NCBI GenBank assembly: GCA_013397455.1
Contig: VYZB01000386.1
Coordinates: 114,755-178,754, forward strand
Origin: Crotophaga sulcirostris
Taxonomy: Eukaryota > Chordata > Aves > Cuculiformes > Crotophagidae
Reading direction: 5' to 3'
DNA length: 64,000 nt
The stretch's first letter is position 1, and each line of letters opens with the position of its first letter. Below the pieces are notes generated by a model that was not told the DNA's origin, ran no database searches, and saw nothing but the letters and a program-made list of their open reading frames with translations. A program made the position numbers and the translations under genes. Of the stretch, positions 12,893 to 26,300 are shown piece after piece.

Positions 12893-15800
12893 CCTGGATT
12901 GAAGGAAAACAGGGCTTAAGCTTAAGGTTTAAAATCATCTGGAGTTGGATAAGCATATACATGCAGCCTCAAAAGAAAGGAGAGCTTTAATGGATCTCAG
13001 TGACATAGAATTTACATTGTTCCCCTCAACACGACTTCTACCAACTGCTCTGCTTATCCAATACTGTAAAAAAGGAAACAAATGGAAATCTGAAATGCCC
13101 CCATTATTACTCTGAAGAAATGGCACTGAAAGATTCTTTGTGTTAAAACAGGAGATCAAGCTCTTAGATCTTCCAAAAATATTAGATGGGACTGGAAAGT
13201 ATTTAATGTTCTTTATTAGAAAAACTTTCTGACCTGATGGTCTCACAGTACTAAGCTGTTCAACACCATTCTTAAGAGACAGAAAACAGTGAAGAGAGGA
13301 GCATTTATAAATAAGTGTAACGATACCAAAGGTTAAAATGTCAGGTTTAAACACCAAGTCTTTCTAATACCACATTCAAATCTACTCCTCTTAATTCCTG
13401 TGCAAGGAAAAAGAGATGGAACTTTCTACTATTTCTGCAATAAGGGACATTCCATCTGGAAATTAAAAAAAAATGTAAATTTCTGTCTCCATATTCCAAC
13501 CACCCCCAGATGTTAACTTTAGTGAGTTTGCTTAACTATTGCATCCATGTCCTTTGTTGGGATATGGTATATCCCACGTTGCTTGATAAGTGATAATAAT
13601 AGCTAGGGTAAAATTGTTATGTGGAATTGAAGTTTTTTGCAAGACTGGCAGAGTTTTATAATGTTGTATCTAGGCTAATAAGGTTAAACACCTGCCATTT
13701 GACAGATTTGAAAACAAGCCAATTCACAAGTGCTATTACAATTCGTACAGCACTTCAGAAGCTTCAGGCTAATAGCTATTCATACATGTAAATTGCCAAG
13801 AATTGGCAAGAATGCTGGGGTTTAATTTTGCTGCTTTACCAAAATCCTTCGAAGAAGCTTACCACTACTTCACAGTTCAGATCTACAAGAGAAGTAAGAG
13901 AAAGGTCATCTCAAACACAGGAGCTTTTCTCTAAATAACTCAAACCAGGTTATTAGTTTAGCTGAAAAAAGCCATGCAACCCAAAGGGCTATGTGATTAT
14001 TCACTCAGGTTTCTACAGTTAACACACAAAAAAGTATTATAAATCAAACCTGGACTTTGGGAGACTTTATGTCTCTATGTCTGAAAGTCAAGTTTGGAAA
14101 ACAAATTCCAGATCCTACCATTGTGTGATGTAGTTTTTGAACTTTTCAAAGCACAGCTTAACTACTAATTATAGTTGGAACTCTCACATGCAACTGCTTC
14201 ATTATTTAATTTACAAAGCAACAATCTGATCATGTCTCACAATGATTCAGAGCAAAGTTAACCTGTCTCAGAAACTCCAAGCTCAAACCACAGCAGGCTT
14301 TGAAATTAAGCTTTTTGAAGTGTTTCAGGTCAGTAACATCATTTCATCTCAGGACCATTCTGCTTTAAAGTAGCTGCATTGCATCTCTGGTGCCAGAAAT
14401 TAGTTCCCTTTGGCAGCAGCAGGAAACATAAATTAAAATGTGTATGTCATAAGTAAAAAGCAATGAGCAGTTATTGACCAGGAGTGACCTCCCTCCACAT
14501 GCCTTCATGTTGGCTGGGAGAAATTCCACACACTGTAGAAGTGATGGCTTTTATCACTGAAGTTCATCAAGTGTGCTGGCACTGTGGTATACATCCTACC
14601 AGCACCATGTGAATGTATGGCTAAGGGTAGACATCAAGACGAATTAAAAAAAAAATCCAAACAACAAACAAACCAAACAAAGAAGAAATTGTGAGCAATA
14701 AGGAAGTGGGTGACACAATATGCTTGAAAATCAACATCTGTTGCTTTTTATTAAGCAGACTTAGCACGGGTGTGCAAGCTGCACCCTGCACTATCAAAAT
14801 TGCCCTGATGCTGTGGGGTAGCCCTGATCAATTCTGCTTGCCGTGGAGGTTGAAGGTGAGCACAATACAGCTGCATGCATTTCAGAATTTGAATTGTGTT
14901 TGTAAAACATCTTTTGTTGCTCCCCGTTTCCAATCAGTCACACGTGGGCAAGAGGGCATGTCTCACTGTACATATGGCAGCTGAGTATGCAATTAAGAAG
15001 CTGAATATCCATGCCAGTAATATTATTCTGTATAGAGACTGGCTTATTTGGCAGTGACAAATGTTACAGGCAGAGAACTATAAGTGTCTGCATGTGGCTG
15101 TAGATACACAAAATACTCTGTACATGACACTTCGGGTAAGAAATTCTGGGCCCCAGGGAAAGACAGAGCGCAAGGGGAAGATGATGGACCAGGAGGGTGA
15201 AGATGGGTAAGTGTGAAGCCCGTTAAGGCCCAGGAAACCAGATGTGAATATCAGGCAGAAGCATTCAGCTATGGCCAGGGCAATCCTTTGAAACTGCAAA
15301 GGCACGAAGCTATCAGTTATACTCATGAAGGGAAACAAGAATTATTACTTCGTGTCCACAATTGAGAAAAACATACCTAGCCCCACATCTGGTTCATCCT
15401 CACCCCAAAACACTAATTGTGTGATGTAGTTACAATGTTTTAAAATACTTCTTCATTTGTTAAAAAGGACCAGCCGTGATGTATATGGCTCCTAACATGC
15501 CACCACTACAAAAGGAGACTCAACATTTTAGACAGTGGGTCTCATTGGAAAAAGGAGGACATTGCACTTAGGAATTCAGAGTACAGCCAGTGTTGCTCAT
15601 GCAGAGTTGATAACGAAGCTGCACTGACTGAATCTTTCATAGTTACATAGAAATATACAGACAACCATGATTACAGCAATCTGCATTTGCATTTATTTAC
15701 TGTGCCGATTTACTTCCAATACAGTAGTAACAGATATATGCACACTAAGCATAAATTTGCATTCATATAAGAAACATCACATTAACAACGCTGTTCTGAA

Positions 15801-17044
15801 AGTCACGATGCAAAAGAAGATGTGGTATTAACCTACAAGTTCAGGACCTCAAATAGATAAGCCTCACTGATGACCTGCAATTCATCATTTTTCTGCGGAA
15901 CACAGGACAGTGGGTATTCAGTGTCCCTCTACACATGCCCAAGAGAAATTCCTTTAGCTATATATTCCATAACCTTAAAAGCACAAGCGAAAATGAACTA
16001 AGCATTGTGTGTTTAGAAATATCAACTTTTAAGAACTAAGAGGCCAAATCTAATGCATAAAGGTTGGATGAGAATTAAGGAAAGGAAATACAAGTCCCAA
16101 TTATTCTGCAGTAAGACAGACTATGCTTTCATTCCATTTGTTGAAGAGACTCAGGGAAGTATTACTATAAAAACATGTAAAAATGAGAAGCAAATGACAT
16201 TTAAAACAGCTTCACTTCCTACTTATGGTAGACCTGAGAGCAAGGGGAGCAAGCATGTAGGAAGGAGAGTGCTTGAGGAAAGAAATAAAAGCACAGTAGC
16301 CAGCACTTCTCTGCAATAATATTATCAGCCTGCTGAGAGCAATTACAATAGCACAGGCAGCACTTGCTTTATTGTGACCTTATTGAATTAAATTTGAGGA
16401 AAAAAACTCTGAGATTCAGCAGGGAATTTATTAGAAAATCTTAATGCCAACTTAAATTTGATCCAAAGGCCTCAATATTAAAGGTCATATCCATTACTAT
16501 ATAGTGGGAAACCTTGGATCTCTCTGTTCCTATGCTCCATCCTTTCTCAGTTTTGTTTTCTTTTGTAAGTCAGACTCTCCTTCTCTCAGCCTCGCAGCAC
16601 TCTGTATCTGAGGGACAAGACTCCTATTTACATTTTAAAAAGCCTTAGCCAGCAAGTCAAATAAAGAACTTCAGTCTTATTTCAAATGAAAAGTTGAAAA
16701 CAAAAACTACAATCAAGTGGCACTGATGAAACTAATGTGCTACATAGCCGGATTTTACCACCTTACGTGGATATACAAAACATATAACCTGATCTTCACT
16801 GAATTCTCTGCCACTACTTCCAGACCAACAGGGGAGTCAGGTATGAACTGACTACTGACTTGCACAGAATAGTAAAAGCCATGTAGTGTTTTTAAAAAAC
16901 AAATTCTTAACTCTAGATCATTACAGAACATGAAGTACCATCACTGGTATTGAAGCTGAGCTTCAAAGGCTCCTGCTTTGTATGTCAGCAAGCACAATGG
17001 TGGCAGTGGTTACTGGGTATTTGTTCAAGCCCCATTATATAAAG

Positions 17045-17259
17045 ATATAAGGAAGAATGTATTTTACAAACAGTGAAACAGGGAACGGGTTTCCCGGCAA
17101 GGTAGTGGAGGCCCCATCCCTGGAAACATTCAAGGTCAGGTTGGATGGCGTTCGAGCAACCTGATCTAGTTAAAGATGTCCCTGCTCCTCCTGCTGGGCC
17201 GAGGTGTGGACTAGATGACCTGTAAAGCCTCCTTCCAACCCAAAGCATTCTATGATTCC
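17045..17259 (+). mobile_element. CR1 3' tail fragment
   Basis: The fragment carries the diagnostic CR1 3' pattern: a degenerate GTGGAGGCCCCATCCCTGG, then TTCAAGGTCAGGTTGGATGG, a 'gacctgtaaagcctccttcc' variant and ATTCTATGATTCC at the end. It is strongly 5'-truncated. The wording differs from the other tails, suggesting a separate subfamily. Confidence 0.88.
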
Positions 17260-19069
17260 CCTACTCAGACTTTCCAGCTTTACAGCAGGATATGCACAAG
17301 ATAAGCACCCATGAAAATTATAAAGGGCACTGTGTAGCTCATGAATAACACCCTCAATCAAGTAGTCCCCACGGATTTGCAGGACAGCTATGCGGTTACT
17401 CTTCTTCTAGCTGAAGATTTAGGAAAGAATTAGAAACATAGATGGCCTGTACTTTTCCAAAATACAAAAAAAGACCACAAGTTCTGCTTTTATACTGTAT
17501 TGAGATTTTTCAAACATGAAACTGTATTAGAGGGAAAAAGTTCATGTTCTTGAATGCTTATGTAATTTTAGACCTTTACAGTCAAGTGACTTTCAGAGTA
17601 CCTTGAGGTATTAAATGCCTATATTAGTCAGTATAAATGTATGAACACAAGTCCAGATCCTTGCTATCAATCTGCTTAGGTACCCCCCGAACAAAAGAGC
17701 CGTCCTCTCTTTTCTGCCTATGAGAATATACAATTTGAATATTCATGACACTCCTTACTTTCTTAGTAGCCTCAGTATTGCCTTGATGTAGGATGTCTGA
17801 GGAAAGGAAGAAGATTGAAAGACAAGTTTCCTGTACCAGGCTTACTTACATTTCAAAATACATCCCACTTGATCATCTGGTAGCAGCAATTTCCGTCTTC
17901 CCCAAAAGTACTGGAAGACCTGGCAATTGAATCAGTTTAACCTATCGTTCAGTCTATGTTGGCATTAAATATGCTTTTAGGAGGGCACTGCATGAAAATA
18001 ATCTTTTCTAAACTTAATTCACACAAGATTTTTCATTCTTCATGCTAACAGCCAACCCTAATTTAGTTGCATGTACATCTTGGGTATCTTAGCAGGTTTG
18101 GAAGCAAAAAGGGCAAATACAACTTGAATGTCACTTCTTAAAGACTCATTTTCTCACATACATATGCTGACCCAAGCTGACCCTTCTAGACACGGATGCA
18201 AACGAACTCTATCAGCTCTATCAGCTGCAACCAAGGATGCCTGCTTTTGAAACTAAATAGAACTTATTCATACAAGCACCCTATTGCTAAGCCCTCTACC
18301 TGCAACATGAGTGAACTTAATCTGCTATGCTAAGGAAAGTGTCAGTGGTTTTGTGTTCTGAATTGCTTTACCCTTCACAAAGAGATTAATTACACATCCT
18401 TGCTTTAATGGGATTTGATTTGGTAACCACTGTAATTTTGTGTGTTAGACAGATGTGTCTTATCAGTCTTGTCTCAAAAAAAAAAGAAAGGAGAGGATTA
18501 ATTTATTACTTTTAACATTTGCAGGAAGTCAACAAAATGGCTGTTAGACTAAAACTGAAACATTTAATTTGTCTTTTCATATAAGATGTTACAGTACAGA
18601 TATCTTAGTTTTGTACACTGAAAACCTGGTCAACACATGGTTTCTTCAGTAAGTCAGAGGACAGGAACTACAGAAACAGAAATTTCAATCATGACACTGG
18701 GTAGGATGGCTTCAGGCTTCATGCTACTGTTTAACTCACCTGTTTGCCAATTATTTTTCTCTCATACAAGTTCAAGATGTGAAATTAAAACTATCACTTT
18801 ATTAGCAACAGTTTTCAATTAGCAGTATCTTATTTGAAATCCAGATAAATACAGTATTTTACAGTACTAAGCTTGAGTACTATCGGAGTATGGAGCCGGG
18901 ATGGAGAACGAGAAAGGCAAGAGGAATGGAAATGCGGACATGTCTGATCTTGAATTGATCAAATGACAGTGAACTTTCCTACGTGCATCAAGATTTGGAT
19001 GTTTAAATCGATCCTTTTGTTTCCTAGGATTGAGACCCTGGTGAATTTTTTTACTTACCCTTTGACAAA

Positions 19070-19080
19070 GGGGGGGGGGG
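19070..19080 (+). repeat. Poly-G tract (11 G)
   Basis: An uninterrupted run of G follows CAAA. It is the second such tract in the window. Confidence 0.85.
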
Positions 19081-19143
19081 TATAATCAGGTATAAAAATA
19101 TTTTCTTACTGTTTCCACTGACTAAAAAGGTTAGTCATATTCA

Positions 19144-19177
19144 TTCTGCAGCTCTTCCAGCTCTGCAGCTCTTCCAG
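19144..19177. repeat. 17-bp tandem duplication
   Basis: The unit ctgcagctcttccagct occurs twice in a row without mismatch. Confidence 0.9.
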
Positions 19178-19976
19178 CTCCTCACCTGTTGTTCTTTCCC
19201 AAAATAAGCATGTATTTTTCTGATCTCATTTTCATCTTAAGCAAATGGTGTATCTCTATGTAAAATACCATTTAATTCTACAGCTTTTCAGACAACAACT
19301 AATTTGGTCAACAGTTCCTTCTATGAGTAGCATTGTAAAATTAGGCCCTACACAGTAAGATATGAAAATAATTAGTTTTATATCATATTTGAGTTTAACA
19401 ACATTAATGATCTTTTTTCTGAATTTTTTGCATCTATATGTATGCTTCTTTGGAAAACTGCAGTTCACCTTTAGGATCTGTATTAAAAAGACAAGTAAAA
19501 TTGCAAAACCCACAAACAGTTGTTTCCCTGTTTCTTTCTTTTCCTGTCCTGGTGTTGACACTGACTCTTACTTAACTATTAAAAAAAATCAGCATTAACT
19601 ATTAAGACTTTCTTCACTGCTCATTCAGCAAGATTTTTAATTCTTATAGTGTTTTCAGTGTGGTCCATAAAACAATGGTAAGACTGACACAAGCAACACA
19701 GTCAGCATCCTGACAGCTTTCTATCTAAGCAGTTTTTCTTCTCCAGTCTAGCGCTACTTGGATCTAAAGAGGACGGAAAAGAGAACAAGGGAGATAACAA
19801 AGGGATACCTACTGAAGTAGATAGGTTCGTAAGACTTTGAATATCATGTTTTAATTCCTGTGATAAGCATGTTTTGGGAACCTGGGCAAATAATTTAGCT
19901 CTCTATGCACCAAAAACTTTAAATACATGCTTATATTTAAACAGAAGTAGCCTTTAATTCCACATCAATATCACAT

Positions 19977-20372
19977 GCTGAGAGAATTGGGGTTGTTCAG
20001 CCTGGAGAAGAGAATGCTTCGAGAAGACCTCATAGCGGCCTCCCAATACCTGAAGGGGCTACAGGAAAGCTAGGGAGGGACTTTTTACAAGGGTAAGTAG
20101 AGGTAGGATGAGGAGAATGGCTTTAGACTGGAAGGGGGAAGATTTAGATTGGACATGAGGAAGCAACTCTTCACGCTAAGGGCGGTGAGGCCCTGGCACA
20201 GGTTGCCCAGGGAAGCTGTGGGTGCCCCCTCCCTGGAGATGTTCAAGGCCAGGTTGGATGGGGCCTTGATCAGCCTGGTCTGGTGGGAGGTGTCCCTGCC
20301 CATGGCAGGGGAGTGGAACTGGGTGATCTTTAAGGTCCCTTCCTACCCAAACCATTCTATGATCCTATGATC
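19977..20372 (+). mobile_element. CR1 LINE fragment, about 400 bp
   Basis: It begins inside the ORF2 C-terminal region (the equivalent of [11 protein letters not shown]) and runs to the 3' end, AAACCATTCTATGATCCTAT. It includes GGAGATGTTCAAGGCCAGGT and TGGTGGGAGGTGTCCCTGCC. Its wording is close to the promoter-proximal copies at 56.9 kb and 58.6-59.3 kb, so it belongs to the same subfamily. Confidence 0.93.
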
Positions 20373-23300
20373 TCAAGAACAGGCATGTGGTGGAATGCAC
20401 AGTTAAAATCAGGGTGCCTTGACTTCCCAGAGCTCACTGCTACTTCTGTAAAAGAGCAGTAGTACCAGTAATTCTCCGTCCCCTCTGCCTTGCTTATACA
20501 GCTGAGAGAAGGGAAACAGCTCTAGCCCTGACAAGTCTCTTGGGATGGCATGACAAATGCATGTCTACTGCCATACTCACAAAATTATTAGTAATAAAAC
20601 TAGCACTTTGAAAAGACTTACTTCTTTTTTTACCCATAAAGCATACCATACATGTGGTAAAGGTATTTTACTGTCAATGGGTTAGTTCTTCAGTATTACT
20701 CTACAGCAGGACTTTGCATACCAATTTTTTCTCCTTTTCTCCCATGAGGATACATACAAATAATTTAAAAGCAATTTACAACATGTCAAACTGCTTAAGG
20801 AGACTCTTAAAAATCTAATGTACGAAGTTAACCATTGGCATGATTTATTATTGAAGTTCCACTGTTATAACTTGACAATTAAGAAATATTGATAAATGTA
20901 AACACATTATTGATGTCAATTAAAAAGCACAAGATTGATTAACCTCCCAGAGGTATACTGGTACAAGCAGTTAGAGAGTAATCACCTCCAATAAGTATTC
21001 ACTACTGACAAATGTGCACAGAAATTAAACTGCTGTGAGACAAAAAGTACTTTCAATTAAAATTAAGATCATTTGAACACACAACCAAAGCACTGGGTCA
21101 ACAACAAAATCAACAGAATTGCAAATAAGATCTGTATTAATGTGCAAGGCTAAGTGATTGGGTCACATAATGCTCTCATTAACCATACACTTGGATGAAA
21201 ATACAGTTAAAATTAACAAAGCAACTGCTTAGCAAGTGAATTATACTCATACGAGAAAGATTATGAACATATTATTCAGTCACTACACTGCAATATTCAT
21301 AGCTGTCCTGGTGAGGGACAAGACCTTGTTTACAGGACAAACAGCAGATCTTGGTTTCAAAGTATGTATTTATATACATTGTACAGGTGACCAAATCATA
21401 AAGGTGAACTCAAAACTCTGCTTAGTAATGGTTTACTTCCTGCAAAGCAAACAGCCTAGGAAGGACGTTCAGGTAGTCCATACCTTGAAGGGGGGATTCG
21501 TATACCTGACATACCCCAGAGCGAATAACAACAGGAATCAGTCAGTTTGTGATTAAAATGTAACTGGAAGAGTTTGGGCTCCTGTTTTCTTCTTCTTTTT
21601 ACTTTTTTTTTCAGAATTAATGTACTGGCATAATGCCTGTCACCAAGATGAAGGGCACTGCAGATATAGATTTTAATGGCCAAAAAAACCCCAGGCTCAC
21701 CTCAGAAAGCACAGAGCTAAAGACAGCAGCAATGCACCAGTATCAAGGAGACTGCGTAAACAACAATTAAACTTCTCTCTACACTCTTGTCTAGAAAACC
21801 ACTTTCCCTGCTTAAACTTCCAAGGGCTCTATCAGACATGCTGATACTGGAGTTTAGCAACTTTCCTGCCTAAAGCTTGGCCTTCGCAACTTCCTGTATC
21901 AAATACAAAAAAAAAAAAAAAAAGCAGCTTACTACAGAGACACTTTGGAACACAAATCACTGCCAAAAAAAAAAAAAAGTAGGAACATAACACAGTAATG
22001 ATAAAGCTTCTTTGCTTGAAAGAGCTTTACAGGAAGGCCATACATGTTTATGTGTATTGTCAATATAAAACTAGATCACTGTGAATTTTCCTGGCTGCAA
22101 ATTCAGTCAAATGGTATTAGTGACATAAACCATGTTTGGTGCTATGCTAAACCACAGGGGTATTCAATGGACCCTTAGAGTGGATCCCCAGATTACAATA
22201 CATGAAGACACACCAGACACAGAGAACCATGAAGAAAGCTGCTTTTTTTTTTTCAGATTTTTATTAAATGACAGTTAGAACTGGTGGAGTTCATAAACAG
22301 GTTTCATTTTGACGAGAAATTTTTTAAAATAAGAGAACAACTAGCACCTTTGCAACTGGAGTAATGGAAGAATTTTAGTGACTGAACCAATAGAAGCAGC
22401 ACGACAATAATAAGATGGGGAAATAAAAAGGCTGATTCTTGGAGCAAATAGGACAAATAGAGGTCTTTGCAGGCTGGCCTTATGCTGAGAATGAAAAGGA
22501 GAATAAATTCTTTAGACTTGATAAACTATCTGTGGAAGAAACAAAAACGGCACCTGATTTAGAGTGGCAGGTGAAGATTTTACATACTGCATTTTCAATG
22601 TGCTGAGGGCAGAAGCAAGGCCACCTGAAAGGTCAGAAAAGAATGCAAGTATCTTAAAGAGGAGTTAAAATGCTCCCTCTTCCCTTCGTTAGCTGTAAAG
22701 GCAAAAACTGTAACTGTAATATACTGAGAGACTGATGACTGAGCGTGGGGGGAGAAAGTGTCATTAAAAACTCCATTGTACCACAGCTACAGGACTAGGT
22801 GACTTGTCGGATAGTGAGGGCATCAACACAAACACCGTCATCCTGAATTACAGGCTGCAGTTCAAGGGCAGTAGAACACTGTCCTGGGGAGCTGAGGCAC
22901 TATAGACAGACGTGCCAAAGCTCCTCCTGGAGGGAAGTGTGCCTGCTCAGTTGCAGTGCCATTGAACCTGACACTGTCTCCTTTCAATAAGCAGTACAAA
23001 ACCAGGAAGGAAAGTTTTATCAGCAAAGAAAGCAAAATAAAACAACAACAGATTAAAAAGCAACCAACAAACTGTGGGAGATCAAAACGGAGATCACTGT
23101 TGTAATAACAGCACTATTGCCTCTCTTTCTTTTTTTCAGAAGTCCTCAAAACAGCAATCTCTTTAATTTCCTCAAGGTCTGGCTCTACTTACAACTGGTT
23201 TACCCCATGATAACACCACTGAAAAGGGATGCTCAGGAAAGATCTATGTTCGAACATGAATGTAAGTCACAAAACAAATGCAAGGCTTTTACAAGGTTAC

Positions 23301-26300
23301 ACATTTCATAAATAACACACGAAACTGCCATACTTCACTTCTTCCTATTCAGCAAAAGAAGAAATCCTCCACAAATGTACTGCTCTGCATCAGACAGCAC
23401 ACAGCAAGAAAGACAGAAAGTTGCTCAAAGGTAAATATACTTTGATGTTAGAAACTCACTTTTCAACCCTCTCTCAACTGGCACCACTACAAACCAGACT
23501 GGCAGGCATCAACACAAGATCACAGAGTCAGATTAGAAACATGGTAGAAGTCACTTGAGCTGTGATCAAAACTACCAGCACTTATTCCTACCTTCCCTTT
23601 CTTGGCAATATTTTATATTTATACCAGGACACACACGTATTTGTTGTTACCTCATTTGGAAGAGGCTCCCCTGAAGTTTCGTTGCCACAGTCCCTATGAA
23701 CTGTATTCATTTACACACTGAGCAGAAGCCCTTGAGGTACCAAACACAGGAAAGCAGAAAGCAAGAAGGGACAAAAGGTAAATCAAAACATTTCCCTGAA
23801 AATGTGAGCTTATCTTGCTTCTGGAGCTTTTTTTCAGCACAGACTGGTTCAATCAGTGCTGCTAACTGTTTCAAGAAGCTACTGACCGGCCAGGCTGATG
23901 AAACTTACTCTTCATCTGGAATTTTACACCTAGCATTGATCGGATGTGACACACACTGCCAGGCCAAATTCCTCACTAGAAAGTAAGTCCTTCTCCTGTC
24001 CTTCAGCCAGTCCTCCTCTGTGCATAACATGAGATCCTCAGAGCTGTGGATGCATTAAATAACTACTTACTATTTATGAAAAAGGCCCCAAACTCACTGC
24101 ATTAGCCACAGAATACATGTAACAAAAATAATGACAGCTCTTTATGACAGATAATTAAAGTATTTTAAAAACAGCTGCCGACACTCAACAGATTCTATGT
24201 TTTTTTTTTCAGGAAAGGTTACTGCATACATCAAATGTTATGTTTCACACTAAGGCTTTTAGATCAGAAACACAAAGCCTCATTCTACCTCTTGAATTGC
24301 CTTTGCTTGTAGCCTAAAGGTTGCTTTCAATGCAGGGTCTGCTTTGGTATTTAATACTGCAGGCAGAACCTGCCACTTGTAATTTAGTCAGCAGGGCAAG
24401 CAGTAGCAAATCACTTGTGAAAATACTATCGTGCTCTCCATCAGGAGAGTTAAACGAAAGCCTAAGGACTAATACTGCTCTGGAGACTCACACAGATGTA
24501 CCCTGGAGAGCAATGCCACCTGAAGACAGGTAGAATGTCTGTTATACTTGCTGCGCATACAGATGTTAGGAATTAAGCTGATATGACAGTTCTGGGCTTT
24601 TGGTGTCTGTTACAATATTGCATATCTCCAAAGCTATCCTATGTGCAAGAAAAAAAGCTATTTGAAGAGGCTGACCAAAGTAGACCTCAGTGCTAACATG
24701 TCCTGTGAAGGGCCAAGTCCTGATTCACCTGGGTTTCTATTAAAATTTACCAAACCTTTTTCAAAGTCACTCCTATTGTATTTTTTTCCTTTGTTCCTCC
24801 TTTCCCCTGCCCCCGCCTTATGGCTATTTACTGGACATAAAATGTATTTATTATTGTACTGGAATACAAACCCAGTGTAGCTCTGAATTTAATGGCTCCC
24901 CATTTCAATTTCAAGCTTTCTCTTGTTACTAAAAGATAAGTATTATACATCCTATCTTACACCTTTCTCCACCTGCATCTGTGTCTCTTTCCAAGTAAAG
25001 AGCACTGAAAGTTAACATATGTTAAGCATTGCTGTTGCTTTCTTAATCATATTCTTCCTTGTAGGCTACTGTTACAAAAGATGAAATAAACAAATACATA
25101 TTTCTTCAGTTATGTTTTCAGGGGGGGTTGAAAGTAAGGGCAACTTGAACATAACAAATATTTAAATGACTTTAAGAGGGGGGGAAAAAAAAACCCTAAA
25201 AACTTCACCCCAAAGAGCTTTGGAATTTAAAAAAAAAAAATCCACAGAAAAAATTCCCCCAATGCTTTCTAAAAACCAAAGTCAGCTGATTAAATTCAGT
25301 GTTTGGCTTTGCCACAAGCTTCCAGCATAATTTTGGTAAACACATGTAGGGAACTAATCAAGTAAGCACTCATGATCTGCTAAAGAAATTAAAAACTGAC
25401 GACCAGTAATGCAACAGGCTAGGAGCAAGAGAAGTGCAAGAGGCTCATGCCAACCATTTGTTAAATTCTAGATGCCACTGCAAGTATTCAGAAGTGTGCA
25501 GATGCTTGATTGCCTTAAAAAACTGATACTGGGCAGATCCTGTTCTAGCAGAAGTCACTTTGTCCATTGTTTGATTCTCCATTCACCTTCTGCTCTTCTA
25601 TGAATGAGGCATTTGAAAAACTCTTTCCTGCATCTACTCTTGCTTTAACAAACTAAATGGCTCCAGAGGTAGGAACAGTTCTCTCTGTGCATAACGTTGT
25701 CTCTGCCTTGGTTGGAATATGTAGGTGCAACTGTAATTAATAGAAATGTATGACTCGTGAAAAAGCAGCAAACTTCTAAGAATAATCCTCTTAGATAAGA
25801 GCTGCAAGTCTGTTTTTATTTTTTTTTTGTAGAAAAAAAGGTATTTGCCATTGTGAAGCTGAAAAAATAAATCAGGGAGCTTCTCAGGAAAAGCAGTCAA
25901 TTTATCCGTGACTTCAAAGCTTCCTTGCAGTGACCAACTTGATAAAAGGAAACCATATTAGAGCTCCAACATAACTGGCTGCCAGCAGGAAAATATGACT
26001 TCCCAATATCATATGCATTCCTGAACAGCAGTGTGGGTGCTGCACCCTGTACTCAAGAGTGCTTAAAGAGATATTCCAGCTATTCTTTCCTCTTGGCTTC
26101 AAAACTGTTACTAATGTAATCAAATACATGATATGGTATTTTTTAACCTTCTTACATATTCATAAAAACTGGACAGAAATATGACTTGTAGCCTGAAACC
26201 AAAACAAATAATAAAAATGTTCATAATGAACCTCCTCCTGCTTACAGTGCAGCCAGATTACAGAGCTTTGCAGCACAGACACAGGTATCTTCAGATACAG

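Larger units (their letters stand above)
10873..17044. other. Unassigned AT-rich intronic sequence
   Basis: No exon or interspersed repeat was recognised. A 140-codon minus-strand ORF at 12935-13357 has no recognisable domain and no supporting splice context. The stretch holds a 13-G tract at 11777-11789 and a TTTTA microsatellite near 12867-12892. Confidence 0.6.
17260..19976. other. Unassigned intronic sequence
   Basis: No exon or interspersed repeat was recognised. It contains an 11-G tract at 19070-19080 and a 17-bp perfect tandem duplication at 19144-19177. Confidence 0.6.

Noticed and set aside
12935..13357. 140-codon minus-strand ORF
   Set aside because: It has no recognisable domain and composition typical of translated intron.
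21004..21020. Minus-strand V-H-I-C-Q resembling the start of LYRM4 exon 3
   Set aside because: It is preceded by TCT, with no AG acceptor, and followed at once by two stop codons.
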